Positions 16,167 through 23,640 are shown, counted from the stretch's first letter. The stretch: DNA of 28,866 bases from JANXUC01 sp043749225 (GCA_043749225.1 JAYVEP010000171.1:1-28866); one strand, 5' to 3'. The notes: generated from the letters alone by a model not told the origin. A program made the numbers and translations.

Positions 16167-18308
16167 ATGTGGTGGAAAGCACTGCTATTAACGATCACGA
16201 TAACGACAACTCATCTTTGTGTTTCGCAGGAGACTAACATAGGGACTCCCGCCGCCTGCACCTTGCAACAGACGGGTTCCTATAAATCATTCGATTCGCA
16301 GCAAGGGATCAATGGATTCGACGGTACAGGTTCGCACATCTTAACGTACAAAGCGCGCACCCGCATCTTGGGTTTCCCGCGCTACTGGCAACCCTACAAC
16401 GAAGACAAACAGGTCTTGTGCGGAATTCTTGATCGGTTCAGCTGGTTTCACACAACATGGACGAGCGAACAAGACTGGAATAATGTCGTGACGCCCCATG
16501 GCTATTTCAGACAGATGCTCGACGAAGCTGTGGGGTTAGGAGCAAACAGGGACGAAATGGTGGAATGCGCTCAAGGTGAATCTAAAGGAGATTGCCTTGA
16601 ACTGGAGACAACTCCGCAAAAGCAATTCTGGATCAATCAGTTCTTCGGCCGCGGAGCGAGTCATTACGACATCGTCTCGACGACGACGAATGGACTAACC
16701 AGCCTCAATACCCAAAATGTCTGTTTTTACGGCCCGTGGGTGAACGACACTGCACATGGTTCTCGTCCAGAAATTCACCCTACGGAACTTGTTTGGTGGC
16801 GTGACCGAGATGCAAATGGTGCTTCGTTGGACCGCTGGTACTTGATTGCGCATAATGACGACTCCACCCGTTTTGATACTACCGGAGGTTTTGTTCTGCC
16901 ATCACCCGTGCCCTCCGATTGGAGGCCATGGGCTAGCCGACCACACGATGCGGACTTCATTGTGCCCTTCACGGTCAATAGCTCGCCTGCCGCTTTTAGC
17001 CTCGGTGCCTACGATGTGAATACCTTAAACCCTGTCGGTTCAACAGACCTGAACGCAATTTTGAAGGTGAACGGCCAAACGATGGTCACAGTCGAGAAGC
17101 CTGCGTCGCCAACGAAGTTCAAGATTACCTTCTCCTCTCAAGCAGACTCCTGTATTGATCCAGGCGGACAACTCCACGGATACTTTGATCTGCGACTTCA
17201 AATCGGAAAGCCGCCAAAGAGGGAGGAAGGGTCGCTTATGCTGCAACTAGCCAAGGCACCCGTGCAATTGGCTCCGGTTATCGACCGCCCTCAAGACCGC
17301 GAGGAGGAAGAGCCGGAATACGTTCCCGGGTCGCTGCTGAGTACCGCGATCAACCATTCCCGAGTACTATCCGGAGAATTTAAGATTCCGCCGCTTGGAC
17401 GACTCTTGCGCGGCCTCATGGTTCCTCCAGAAGCGACTCACAAGTGCAAGCAAACTCAGGGCAATTGCGTTGAGGTGCCATTGCTGGGATCAGCCCCAGG
17501 GTCAAGTGTCATGTTGTTGGAGGAAAAACCGGTTGGAGCCTTACCCGTAATCGCGCTGACATACAACAGCCGCCTCATGACTCCCCAAGTCAAAATGGCT
17601 GCCACGAGTGCCCCTAACTTTGCCAGAGCGATGGGAGTCGCGCAGCTCCCCAGCGGTGTCCGAGTGGTCAGCCAGCCTCGCCAATTGATGCAGATTCACT
17701 TTGAATATGTTCCTGTGAAGGACGGACGCCTTGCGTCGGAGGAAGAATCGGGTCCCACCAGCGATTTGAATCAGGCGCTGTACTCGAAGGACGCTCGGAC
17801 GCGGATCGCACTGTTCGGTAACGGGCCGGCATTTACTATTGAACAGCAGTCATTCAAGGTCTTTGACGAGACTGCGAGGGCGAACGTTGACGGTGGGAAC
17901 GCGATTCTGCACTACGATGGTGGCGAGTGGCAGATCGATGTGACGTTTCCGGCAACTTCCGAAGGCCATCTCATGAGAGGCGATTTCACCGCAACTGTTT
18001 TGGGCGGATTCGGCGACCACGCCCGCGTCGAACAGCAGTTCTGGAACGAAGCCTTGCGGGTCGATAAGGAGGGAAAAACTTTCGATCAAATGCTGGGCGC
18101 AATAGCGACGTTGTCGGGACTGGATGCGGAAACACTAGTTCTGGCTCTGCAGCCTTCCGCTAACCGGGCCTTTCCCAACAGGGACGTCACGCGGCTGCAA
18201 GCGATGACCTTCCAGACCCGAGTCAAACAAATCCTTGAGACGACAGACATCATCACCTTTGATGATTTACGAAAACTGCGGAATCTTGCCATTATGAACG
18301 GTCGATAA
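16167..18308 (+). CDS. Exported protein of unknown function (713 residues)
   Basis: ATG 16167 is preceded by GGGAGG and starts a Sec-type signal peptide (MWWKALLLTITITTTHLCVS), so the protein is probably periplasmic or outside the cell. The frame is open further upstream, without a better start. The N-terminal half is rich in Trp, Asn and Asp and contains a striking block at residues 188-211: YGPWVNDTAHG followed by RPEIHPTELVWW. His197, Glu202 and His204 there could form a metal or catalytic site. The centre has a Lys/Glu/Pro-rich linker (about 370-405). The C-terminal part holds more beta-rich sequence and a helical end. I do not recognise the family. It is the only cargo gene between two tRNA 3' fragments, which suggests it came in by integration. 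Confidence 0.85.
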   Translation: MWWKALLLTITITTTHLCVSQETNIGTPAACTLQQTGSYKSFDSQQGINGFDGTGSHILTYKARTRILGFPRYWQPYNEDKQVLCGILDRFSWFHTTWTSEQDWNNVVTPHGYFRQMLDEAVGLGANRDEMVECAQGESKGDCLELETTPQKQFWINQFFGRGASHYDIVSTTTNGLTSLNTQNVCFYGPWVNDTAHGSRPEIHPTELVWWRDRDANGASLDRWYLIAHNDDSTRFDTTGGFVLPSPVPSDWRPWASRPHDADFIVPFTVNSSPAAFSLGAYDVNTLNPVGSTDLNAILKVNGQTMVTVEKPASPTKFKITFSSQADSCIDPGGQLHGYFDLRLQIGKPPKREEGSLMLQLAKAPVQLAPVIDRPQDREEEEPEYVPGSLLSTAINHSRVLSGEFKIPPLGRLLRGLMVPPEATHKCKQTQGNCVEVPLLGSAPGSSVMLLEEKPVGALPVIALTYNSRLMTPQVKMAATSAPNFARAMGVAQLPSGVRVVSQPRQLMQIHFEYVPVKDGRLASEEESGPTSDLNQALYSKDARTRIALFGNGPAFTIEQQSFKVFDETARANVDGGNAILHYDGGEWQIDVTFPATSEGHLMRGDFTATVLGGFGDHARVEQQFWNEALRVDKEGKTFDQMLGAIATLSGLDAETLVLALQPSANRAFPNRDVTRLQAMTFQTRVKQILETTDIITFDDLRKLRNLAIMNGR

Positions 18309-18466
18309 AACTTCTGGCATTTTGTTTAGCCCAGAGACCAACCCAGCCCAGAACGTAAAAGAACGAGGAGGACTCGATATGTCGATTCGGGGTTGGCGAC
18401 TCAGCATTTCGAGGTACACGGAAGGTACACTTTGTTTTGTTCCTTGCAGTTCCTTACAGGACGTTA

Positions 18467-18508
18467 GGGAGCGACCCGTGCCTTATAAGTTGTTGTATTT
18501 CCATGTTG
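18467..18508 (+). other. Element-end sequence shared with 15729-15755
   Basis: GGGAGCGACCCG-TGCCTTATAAGT here matches GGGAGCCACCCG-TGTCTTGTAAGT at about 15735-15758, and both are followed within about 50 bases by a tRNA 3' fragment. This supports a common integrated-element terminus. The flanking 18309-18466 and 18561-18767 show no convincing gene, although a 50-codon frame from 18379 has an AGGAGG site. Confidence 0.5.
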
Positions 18509-18560
18509 CCGCCGCCCTTTCACGGCGATAACACGGGTTCGAATCCCGTCGGGGACGCCA
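18509..18560 (+). other. 3' part of tRNA-Glu (anticodon TTC): attachment-site fragment
   Basis: The sequence carries the anticodon arm (CCGCC, loop CTTTCAC, GGCGA), variable loop, T-arm (ACGGG TTCGAAT CCCGT) and acceptor 3' strand ending in an encoded CCA. This matches the 3' two-thirds of bacterial tRNA-Glu(UUC). The D-arm and acceptor 5' strand are missing: the upstream DNA is unrelated. It cannot make a functional tRNA. It is best read as the distal att copy of an element inserted in a tRNA-Glu gene. With this orientation the element lies on the left side. Confidence 0.75.
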
Positions 18561-18767
18561 AATCTTTTCAAGGGCTTACCGCCATTTACCAGTTCCTAGC
18601 CGGGGACACTTGGGGACGCAACGTTTCCACAAGGCCATCCTTTCCCTTGCGTAGACAAACCACTGTCGTGAGGTTGGTCTCGCTACCAGATACAAAGACT
18701 TTTGCACCTACGTTCGGCGCGCAAGGAAAGATACAGTGCCATCCGCAGCCCCCCCCGTGAGAGAAAG

Positions 18768-18914
18768 ATGGACTCAAACACGAGCTTGAACGTGGACGTG
18801 GACCCCGTCGAGTCTCCGGATTTTGATCCTCTGGCCAACATTCGACATCTCGAAGCCAACCTGGCCGGAATTTCACTGGCGGGGAACACAAGATTTAGAT
18901 GCCTTAGTACATAG
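18768..18914 (+). CDS. Possible small protein upstream of the RHH gene
   Basis: The 48-codon frame from ATG 18768 encodes an acidic peptide (MDSNTSLNVDVDPVESPDFD, then PLANIRHLEANLAG). A weak GAGAGAAAG precedes it, and a run of eight C lies just upstream. It ends 21 bases before the possible ATG of the next gene, so the two could be a pair. No family was recognised. Confidence 0.3.
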   Translation: MDSNTSLNVDVDPVESPDFDPLANIRHLEANLAGISLAGNTRFRCLST

Positions 18915-18979
18915 CGAGAAGAAGGACCGACCACGATGACGACGAAACCGCGATCCCCCAAAAAGCTGTCGGTGTCCGA

Positions 18980-19531
18980 TTGCTGCATGCCGTCGATAAC
19001 TACCTGCGAAAGGAGCAGGGTCGGAAAGAAGACTTGTCTCGGCTGACCTACGAGGCGATCGCAGCGGTTGATCTGGCTGAGGTGCCACTCACGTTGTTTC
19101 ACGGCAAGCGAGAGAAGGTGACAGCGAAAGTGACACAGGTTATTATGCCGCTGGGCACGTGTGATGAGATCGAAAAATGGGCGACGGCTCGCCGATGTTC
19201 AATGAACAAACTGCTCAATAGCGCCCTAAGCGTGGGTCTTTCTCTGCCACGATCTTCCGCAGTTGGCAGCGGAACTGGGCGCAAGCGCTCGAAGGAATGG
19301 AGGGGACTGAGTTCCCTGGCGCGCAAGAAATTCTTCGACGAGATTCTGGTGCTGAATGGTAGCGAAGTGGTGCCCGACGCGAGGTCAACCGCTGGTAGCT
19401 TTTATCAGTTCGAGCCGAAGCTCAGCGGGACCGTGGGGGTCAGCTCAGACGGAACACGATATTTGGTTGGGTGCCTCGGTGGTAGTGGTGATCTCGTCCG
19501 TTTGCGTAAGGCGGGAAGTGCTGTTGTTTAG
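18980..19531 (+). CDS. Protein with two ribbon-helix-helix-like domains
   Basis: The open frame gives 183 residues. The first RHH-like unit reads LLHAVDNYLRKEQ plus EDLSRLTYEAI. The second has a strand (AKVTQVIMPLG), helix (TCDEIEKWATARRC) and helix (SMNKLLNSALSVGL). The C-terminal third is unrecognised, basic and then Gly/Ser-rich. The TTG at 18980 has no ribosome site and cuts off the first strand. An ATG at 18936 starts MTTKPRSPKKLSV in another frame. Removing a GT from GGTGTCC near 18972 would join it as KKLSVRLLHAVDNYL, the expected RHH start, so a 2-bp frameshift is likely. RHH proteins bind DNA as dimers, often as antitoxin or mobile-element repressors, which fits the location just past the tRNA-Glu fragment. 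Confidence 0.55.
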   Translation: MLHAVDNYLRKEQGRKEDLSRLTYEAIAAVDLAEVPLTLFHGKREKVTAKVTQVIMPLGTCDEIEKWATARRCSMNKLLNSALSVGLSLPRSSAVGSGTGRKRSKEWRGLSSLARKKFFDEILVLNGSEVVPDARSTAGSFYQFEPKLSGTVGVSSDGTRYLVGCLGGSGDLVRLRKAGSAVV

Positions 19532-19901
19532 CTTATCGAAATGAATCTGGCTTGGTTGCGCATTTCCAAAACGGCAAGCTCGCTACACGCGCGCGGTGCC
19601 CAAATGGGCTCGCGCTGTGCTTGGCAAGGACATCAGCAGGCGATCGGCGATCTCTAGGGGCAAGAATCGAAGTTCTTGTTCGGGACTCGGGCGAATTCCC
19701 CGGTCCGTAGACCATCGGTCATCAAAGATTGAACCGGCTCAATGCATTGGGGCTGGCGTTTGTTGGGTCTCGATGCTGCTGTCTGAAGGGTTGATGTCGT
19801 TGCTACCTAAGCGGGCGCGCCTGTTGGCGCGCTAACCTGCTGCCTGACATTCAAGTTCTAGCCCGCGTGCCCATGTAAAACGTGTCAGACCTTCCGAGGA
19901 G
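19532..19901. other. Intergenic region with a GC-rich hairpin
   Basis: In these 370 bases no gene was recognised. A hairpin at 19815-19832 (GCGCGCC, loop TGTT, GGCGCGC) has no U-run and is at best a weak terminator. Confidence 0.4.
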
Positions 19902-20021
19902 CTAGCCGTTCTTCTTCGACTTAGACCCGTTGCAAGTTTTTCCGTGTTCTGACAACTCGTCCTGCGAAGCGAGTTTCTTTCCGCAAGTTGAGCAAGTGTA
20001 CTGTCCCTGTTTCGTATCCAT
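19902..20021 (-). CDS. 39-residue zinc-finger-like protein
   Basis: ATG 20021 is preceded by AAGGAG at a 7-base spacing. The product starts MDTKQGQYTCSTCGKKLASQ and continues DELSEHGKTCNGSKSKKNG. Two Cys of a CxxC knuckle followed 12 residues later by His and then Cys form a C2HC finger, like a single C2H2 finger with the last His replaced. The Lys-rich tail could contact nucleic acid. Such tiny single-finger proteins occur in Acidobacteriota, but their role is not established. The gene is below usual length cut-offs. Confidence 0.65.
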   Translation of the reverse strand: MDTKQGQYTCSTCGKKLASQDELSEHGKTCNGSKSKKNG

Positions 20022-20336
20022 ACGCCATCTCCTTAAGAAGAAAGTAGTGGTATCTCCGGCAACGATTCTCCTATGCCAGCGCGCCAGGTTCTTATCCAGT
20101 ACGCTGCGTAGTCAGGAAGGGAAATTCCTGTAGGGCGCGAGCGCATCACATGCGAAAAGGGCGTATGCAGGAAGCCCGACCCGATGTTTACAGCGATTAC
20201 GGTATTTATTCTGAACGTGTTCACCGCTACGCTGCCGTCATCCGCAAATAAGAGTGACAGCAGCGGGTTGTCGGTGCCGGAGTACATTGCCGGTGCGACC
20301 CAATGCAGACAATAAACGGATACAAGGAGATGTGAT
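20022..20336. other. Divergent intergenic region
   Basis: This region lies between the zinc-finger gene (minus) and the BON lipoprotein gene (plus). A short frame around 20175-20250 reads DPMFTAITVFILNV and looks like a remnant of a membrane protein C-terminus, with no start or ribosome site. AAGGAG at 20324 serves the next gene. Confidence 0.4.
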
Positions 20337-20855
20337 ATGCCAAATAAGCTGCTTTATGCAGCGCTGACGACTGTGATCCTCGTCACCCTGGGATGCTCCA
20401 GGACGAATGAGGTTTCCTACAAGGACCCGGTAGTGAAAGCTCTTGAGCAGGCCGATCTAAAAGATGTGTCGGTTAGTGAAGACAAGGACAAAAATACGAT
20501 TACCCTCGGTGGCACCTTGCACTCCGAGGAGGCCAAACAGCGAGCTGCTGATATAGCCAAGGCAGCGGCCCCGGGTAGGGTTGTGGCTAATGAGGTGAGT
20601 GTTCAGCCGGTCGGATTCGAGGCGCAAGCTAAGGACATTGCGTCGAATCTCGACAGCGCAATCGAGAAAGAATACAAGGCTGGGCTGATTGCTCACGGTC
20701 TCGACAAGCAAGACATTAGCTTCGATGCCAAAAACGGTGTTCTAACACTCAAAGGTAAAGTGAGGAGCGCCGATCAGAGGCGGGCCGCGGAACATCTCGG
20801 GCAAAACACCCCGCACGTTCAGCAGGTGGTGAATCAGATCGAAGTGCACCTTTAA
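20337..20855 (+). CDS. Lipoprotein with two BON domains
   Basis: This 172-residue protein starts with a signal sequence ending LVTLGC (Cys20), a lipobox-like site for lipid attachment. Two BON domains follow, at about 30-92 and 105-172. Each has the conserved pattern of a strand with G-T-L or G-K-V and a helix ending in a V-x-N-x-V/I segment (GRVVANEVSV; VQQVVNQIEV). BON domains bind phospholipid surfaces and occur in OsmY-type envelope stress proteins. The start follows AAGGAG. The gene converges on the ferritin-like gene across a shared terminator. Confidence 0.9.
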   Translation: MPNKLLYAALTTVILVTLGCSRTNEVSYKDPVVKALEQADLKDVSVSEDKDKNTITLGGTLHSEEAKQRAADIAKAAAPGRVVANEVSVQPVGFEAQAKDIASNLDSAIEKEYKAGLIAHGLDKQDISFDAKNGVLTLKGKVRSADQRRAAEHLGQNTPHVQQVVNQIEVHL

Positions 20856-20881
20856 ATCTGCGCTCCGAGCGCACCGACTTT

Positions 20882-20917
20882 CGCGGGCAGAACTCGCCTT
20901 AGGCAGTCCTGCCCGCG
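20882..20917. terminator. Bidirectional terminator between convergent genes
   Basis: A perfect 9-bp stem CGCGGGCAG / CTGCCCGCG encloses an inner imperfect stem (ACT-GCC / GGC-AGT). It sits between the BON gene end (20855) and the ferritin-like gene end (20937). The symmetric placement fits termination from both sides; U-runs are weak. Confidence 0.65.
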
Positions 20918-20936
20918 TTACAGTCTTTCCCAAAAT

Positions 20937-21422
20937 CTACTTTCCGCCGCGAGATTTGATCACTGGCGGGTTTTGACCCAGTGCCGTGGCGAGCGCAATA
21001 AGATGATCTTGCTCATCCATCAGAATCTCACGAATGTGTTCGGCCATAGCATATTCGCCTAGTTCTTCACACTGGCGCACTCGTTCACGATAGTTTCGGA
21101 TCGTCTCCGTTTCATTATCCAGATCAAATTGGAGCATCTCGCGAGCTTTTTCCGAAGTGCGAACGGCCTTGGGATCCGCAGTAGGCATGCCGCCGAGATA
21201 GTCAATTTGATTGGAAATAATAAGAGCGTGATTCAGCTCTTCAGCAGCGTGCTTAGCCAGCTCGTCGGCGATATTCATGTATTCCGCGCCCTTGAGCACT
21301 TGCGAGTAAATCACGTAAGAAATGATCGCCTGATATTCCCGTGATAAGTCTTCATTTAATAGATCCACGAGTTCGTCGCGCGAAATGAGTTTTGAAACGG
21401 CGGAAGCAGTTTTAGTTTTCAT
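20937..21422 (-). CDS. Ferritin-like/bacterioferritin-type diiron protein
   Basis: The product has 161 residues and a four-helix ferritin-like pattern. Likely diiron ligands are Glu29 (REYQAI), Glu62 and His65 (EELNHA), a Glu in DNETETI, and Glu137 and His140 (DEQDH). This matches the two E-x2-H motifs of the bacterioferritin/ferritin group. No haem-binding Met was assigned. The role would be iron oxidation and storage, or peroxide detoxification, in the cytoplasm. The start follows GGAGG. The next gene upstream on the same strand is a relic of an iron permease, which suggests an iron-handling cluster. Confidence 0.85.
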   Translation of the reverse strand: MKTKTASAVSKLISRDELVDLLNEDLSREYQAIISYVIYSQVLKGAEYMNIADELAKHAAEELNHALIISNQIDYLGGMPTADPKAVRTSEKAREMLQFDLDNETETIRNYRERVRQCEELGEYAMAEHIREILMDEQDHLIALATALGQNPPVIKSRGGK

Positions 21423-21481
21423 TTAAATCCTCCAGGAGTGTATTGTTTATTTCGAAATCTTTTTCTGCTAAGTTGCCCAAA

Positions 21482-22028
21482 TTAGATTGTGAAGCACTTT
21501 CCTGTTGCGAGTAAACATGGCAACAATGTTGTTCGAGCGCCCATCGCTGGCGGCCCACCCGCCCATGCTTGGGTTGGCCGCGAAGCGGTCTTGAGTGCGA
21601 TCAAGTCTCGGTACGGGCGCTCATATTCTGAGCGCACTTGGTCGTAGTTGGTCACAAGGACTTCCAGCTCCTCGTCGGTTAGAAAGTTCGATCCTCATCA
21701 TTCGATTGTCGGCGTCCTGAATTGAGCGGATCACCTCATCCAATTTTAGATGACTGGAGAGCGCATCGCGATTCTGGGTGTTTTGAATCAGAAACATCAT
21801 TGGAAAGGTGGCAATGCTGGCGCCAGTATTGATAGCTAGCTGCCAAGTGTCTGAGAAGTTAAAGTATTTTCCTGATAGGGCACACAAAATTACCAACACC
21901 ACGGCTCCGGCAAATGCCCCGCGTAAACCCAGCAAACGCGCAGCCAGAGCGGCGGCGTTGCTGAAGGAATTACGAAAGCTGGTCTGCGAGGCCTGTGCAT
22001 ATTCTCGAGTTGGACGCTCTGTGGACAC
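21482..22028 (-). pseudogene. Low-affinity iron permease family protein, frameshifted near its C-terminus
   Basis: From GTG 22028 the frame encodes STERPTREYAQASQTSFR, a first membrane segment (AFAGAVVLVILCALSG), then YFNFSDTWQLAINTGASI, FPMMFLIQNTQNRDALSSHL and KLDEVIRSIQDADN. This matches the small low-affinity iron permease family. After MMRIE the expected LTDEELEVLVTNYDQVRSEY lies in another frame, so an indel near 21680-21690 breaks it. The original frame ends at 21621 and the shifted one at 21482. Membrane segments are intact, so a truncated product with a wrong tail may still insert. It would import iron at low affinity. A weak AAGGTGA lies upstream. Confidence 0.65.
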
Positions 22029-22233
22029 GATCTTGGTCTCACCTTGGGCCGCGAACCCAGATCCCAGGGACTGCAGAGGAGGAATAATGGGAAAAGCAGA
22101 TTCTTGATTGAACGCTGGCTGAGGCTAGCACATTCGCAGTACGCCCCAAAATACCGCTTTCTCTGTAGTCTCCAGATGCAAACAACATCGAGTTGTCCGC
22201 TCCAGCAGCCGCGCTGCTACAATTACCGAGGTC

Positions 22234-22557
22234 ATGATTGAACCCAGCGTCACGATCTCCGGAACTGTAGAGAAGATTGTTAAACCACTCCATCCATCCC
22301 TGACGGAGAAAGCGCAGATCTCCGCGGAGGGCGCGGGCCACCTTTATCGGGAGATTCGCAGTGAAAACAGTTTGACCGACGAGAATGGCCGACAGGTCAA
22401 GCTGAAGGAAGGTGCAGAGGTGGAAGTGACAGTAGAGGCGGATCCCGACACCCTTCCCAAACACGTGAACGATTCCCAAGGCCACCTACAGGAAAACCCT
22501 GATTGTTATATGGGGCTGAACGGGCTGCATAATCAGAATTCTAGTTCGAAATTCTAG
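22234..22557 (+). CDS. Conserved small hypothetical protein
   Basis: This 107-residue protein starts after GAGGT. Core segments are ISGTVEKIVKPLHPS, EKAQISAEGAGHLYREIR and ENSLTDENGRQVKLKEGAEV, ending EVTVEADPD. The hydrophilic, beta-rich pattern is like small cytoplasmic proteins seen in Acidobacteriota, but no function is known. The last codons overlap a 13-bp tandem duplication that changes the C-terminus from SSSKSC to SSSKF. The NarL-type regulator gene follows 60 bases later. Confidence 0.6.
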   Translation: MIEPSVTISGTVEKIVKPLHPSLTEKAQISAEGAGHLYREIRSENSLTDENGRQVKLKEGAEVEVTVEADPDTLPKHVNDSQGHLQENPDCYMGLNGLHNQNSSSKF

Positions 22558-22562
22558 TTCGA
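22537..22562 (+). repeat. Exact 13-bp tandem duplication (AATTCTAGTTCGA x2)
   Basis: Two perfect adjacent copies overlap the stop codon of the hypothetical gene and lie 55 bases before the response regulator start. One copy fewer would extend the protein by one residue and move the downstream leader closer. Confidence 0.9.
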
Positions 22563-22617
22563 AGAGCTGCTAGGTTAAATAACAATTCCACTAATATTCT
22601 TTCTTGAGAGGGCTCTT

Positions 22618-23292
22618 ATGGCTCCGTTACGAATATTTTTGGCAGATGATCACGAAGTCGTTAGGAATGGAATTCGCTCCGTCTTGATCACCCAGCCTGG
22701 GTGGGAAATATGCGGAGAGGCCTCGAACGGCCGGGAAGCGGTCGAAAAGGTAGCCGCCATGAAACCCGATGTCGTTATCATCGACATCGGCATGCCGGAG
22801 CTGAATGGCCTGGAGGCAACTCGGCAGATCATTAAGACATGTGAAACGGCCAAGGTTCTCGTTCTCACGGTCCACGAATCCCACCAAGTTGTCCGCGATG
22901 TTCTGGATGCTGGAGCCAGAGGGTACATTCTCAAGTCGGATGCGGGCCGGGATTTGATTGCCGCTGTACAAGCCCTCCAGCGGAATAAGACTTTTTTCAC
23001 CTCGAAAGTGGCCGAATTGATGCTGGATTCATTCTTGAAAGGCAAGCCCGGGATTGAAAAAGAAATTCTTACGGCGCGAGAGCGCGAGGTTGTGCAGCTT
23101 TTGGCCGAGGGCAAGAGTACAAAGGAAGTCGCGGTTGCTCTTGGGCTCAGCGTGAAGACAGCCGAGACACACCGTTCCAACATTATGCGCAAACTGGATT
23201 TGCATTCCGTCAGCGAGCTCGTTTTGTACGCACTTCGGAATAATATCGTGCAGGTCGTCCAGCCCGTAATGTCGACCCCGACCAAGGTATGA
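22618..23292 (+). CDS. NarL/FixJ-family response regulator
   Basis: The protein has 224 residues. The receiver shows the acidic pair Asp10-Asp11, phospho-acceptor Asp56 (IIDIGMP), Thr84 and Lys106 (ILKSD). A LuxR-type helix-turn-helix follows at about 150-212, with LTAREREVVQLLAEGKSTKE, then VALGLSVKTAETHRSNIMRK. All key residues are present. It should activate or repress genes when phosphorylated by a NarL-type kinase. The kinase ending at 5249 has a matching HisKA_3 core, but pairing is unproven. The start follows a GAGAGG sequence. Confidence 0.93.
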   Translation: MAPLRIFLADDHEVVRNGIRSVLITQPGWEICGEASNGREAVEKVAAMKPDVVIIDIGMPELNGLEATRQIIKTCETAKVLVLTVHESHQVVRDVLDAGARGYILKSDAGRDLIAAVQALQRNKTFFTSKVAELMLDSFLKGKPGIEKEILTAREREVVQLLAEGKSTKEVAVALGLSVKTAETHRSNIMRKLDLHSVSELVLYALRNNIVQVVQPVMSTPTKV

Positions 23293-23496
23293 TCTGCAGT
23301 TTTGATGGAGAATGAGTGCTCCCGCATCCGTTTGGGATTGATGGAACCCTTCCAGGCTGCCTAAAACACGGTAAAGCGACAGGACGGCTGAACTCCCGCA
23401 CGCGACGCATCGCCCTGCATTTTCCAGCATTCCGATTTGTTCGCAGTTTGCACAGAGTCCGGCTGTACCAAGCGGAACAAGATTCAAATTTCCCAT
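23029..23496 (-). CDS. Possible zinc-ribbon protein overlapping the regulator gene
   Basis: From ATG 23496 (AGGA upstream) the minus strand encodes MGNLNLVPLGTAGLCANCEQ, then IGMLENAGRCVACGSSAVLS. The two CxxC knuckles form a zinc ribbon. Similar small zinc-ribbon proteins occur in Acidobacteriota. The first 66 or so codons lie in non-coding space. The frame then runs antisense through the 3' end of the NarL regulator to 23029, which is probably run-on after loss of the natural stop. The N-terminal part is the credible portion. Confidence 0.4.
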   Translation of the reverse strand: MGNLNLVPLGTAGLCANCEQIGMLENAGRCVACGSSAVLSLYRVLGSLEGFHQSQTDAGALILHQNCRSYLGRGRHYGLDDLHDIIPKCVQNELADGMQIQFAHNVGTVCLGCLHAEPKSNRDFLCTLALGQKLHNLALSRRKNFFFNPGLAFQE

Positions 23497-23552
23497 AGTC
23501 ACATTCCTGCCAACGATTTTTGCTGGAGTTTGTCCCGAACGCCACTCCGGGA

Positions 23553-23576
23553 ACATCGGGTAAAAAGGTAAAACGC
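23553..23576 (-). promoter_or_regulatory. Recurrent TTTTACC-N-ACCCGATG element
   Basis: On the minus strand it reads GTTTTACCTTTTTACCCGAT plus GTTC. It lies about 55 bases upstream of the zinc-ribbon ATG at 23496, and faces the copy at 23613. Confidence 0.35.
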
Positions 23577-23612
23577 TCGGGTTCTCATTCCATGTCTAAT
23601 CCCTGCCATTTC

Positions 23613-23640
23613 ACAATTTACAGAGTTCACCCGATGTTTT
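23613..23640 (+). promoter_or_regulatory. Recurrent TTTAC-N-CACCCGATG element
   Basis: Reads CAATTTACAGAGTTC then ACCCGATGTTTT, about 95 bases upstream of the SYLF gene, divergent from the copy at 23553-23576. Confidence 0.35.

Noticed and set aside
20175..20202. Another ACCCGATG copy (ACCCGATGTTTACAG)
   Set aside because: It falls in a coding-like remnant (DPMFTAITVFILNV), so it was left out of the recurrent regulatory motif.
20337..23292. A new defence or toxin system among the 20-23 kb genes
   Set aside because: The genes match envelope-stress, iron-storage and regulatory families; nothing points to nuclease or toxin activity.
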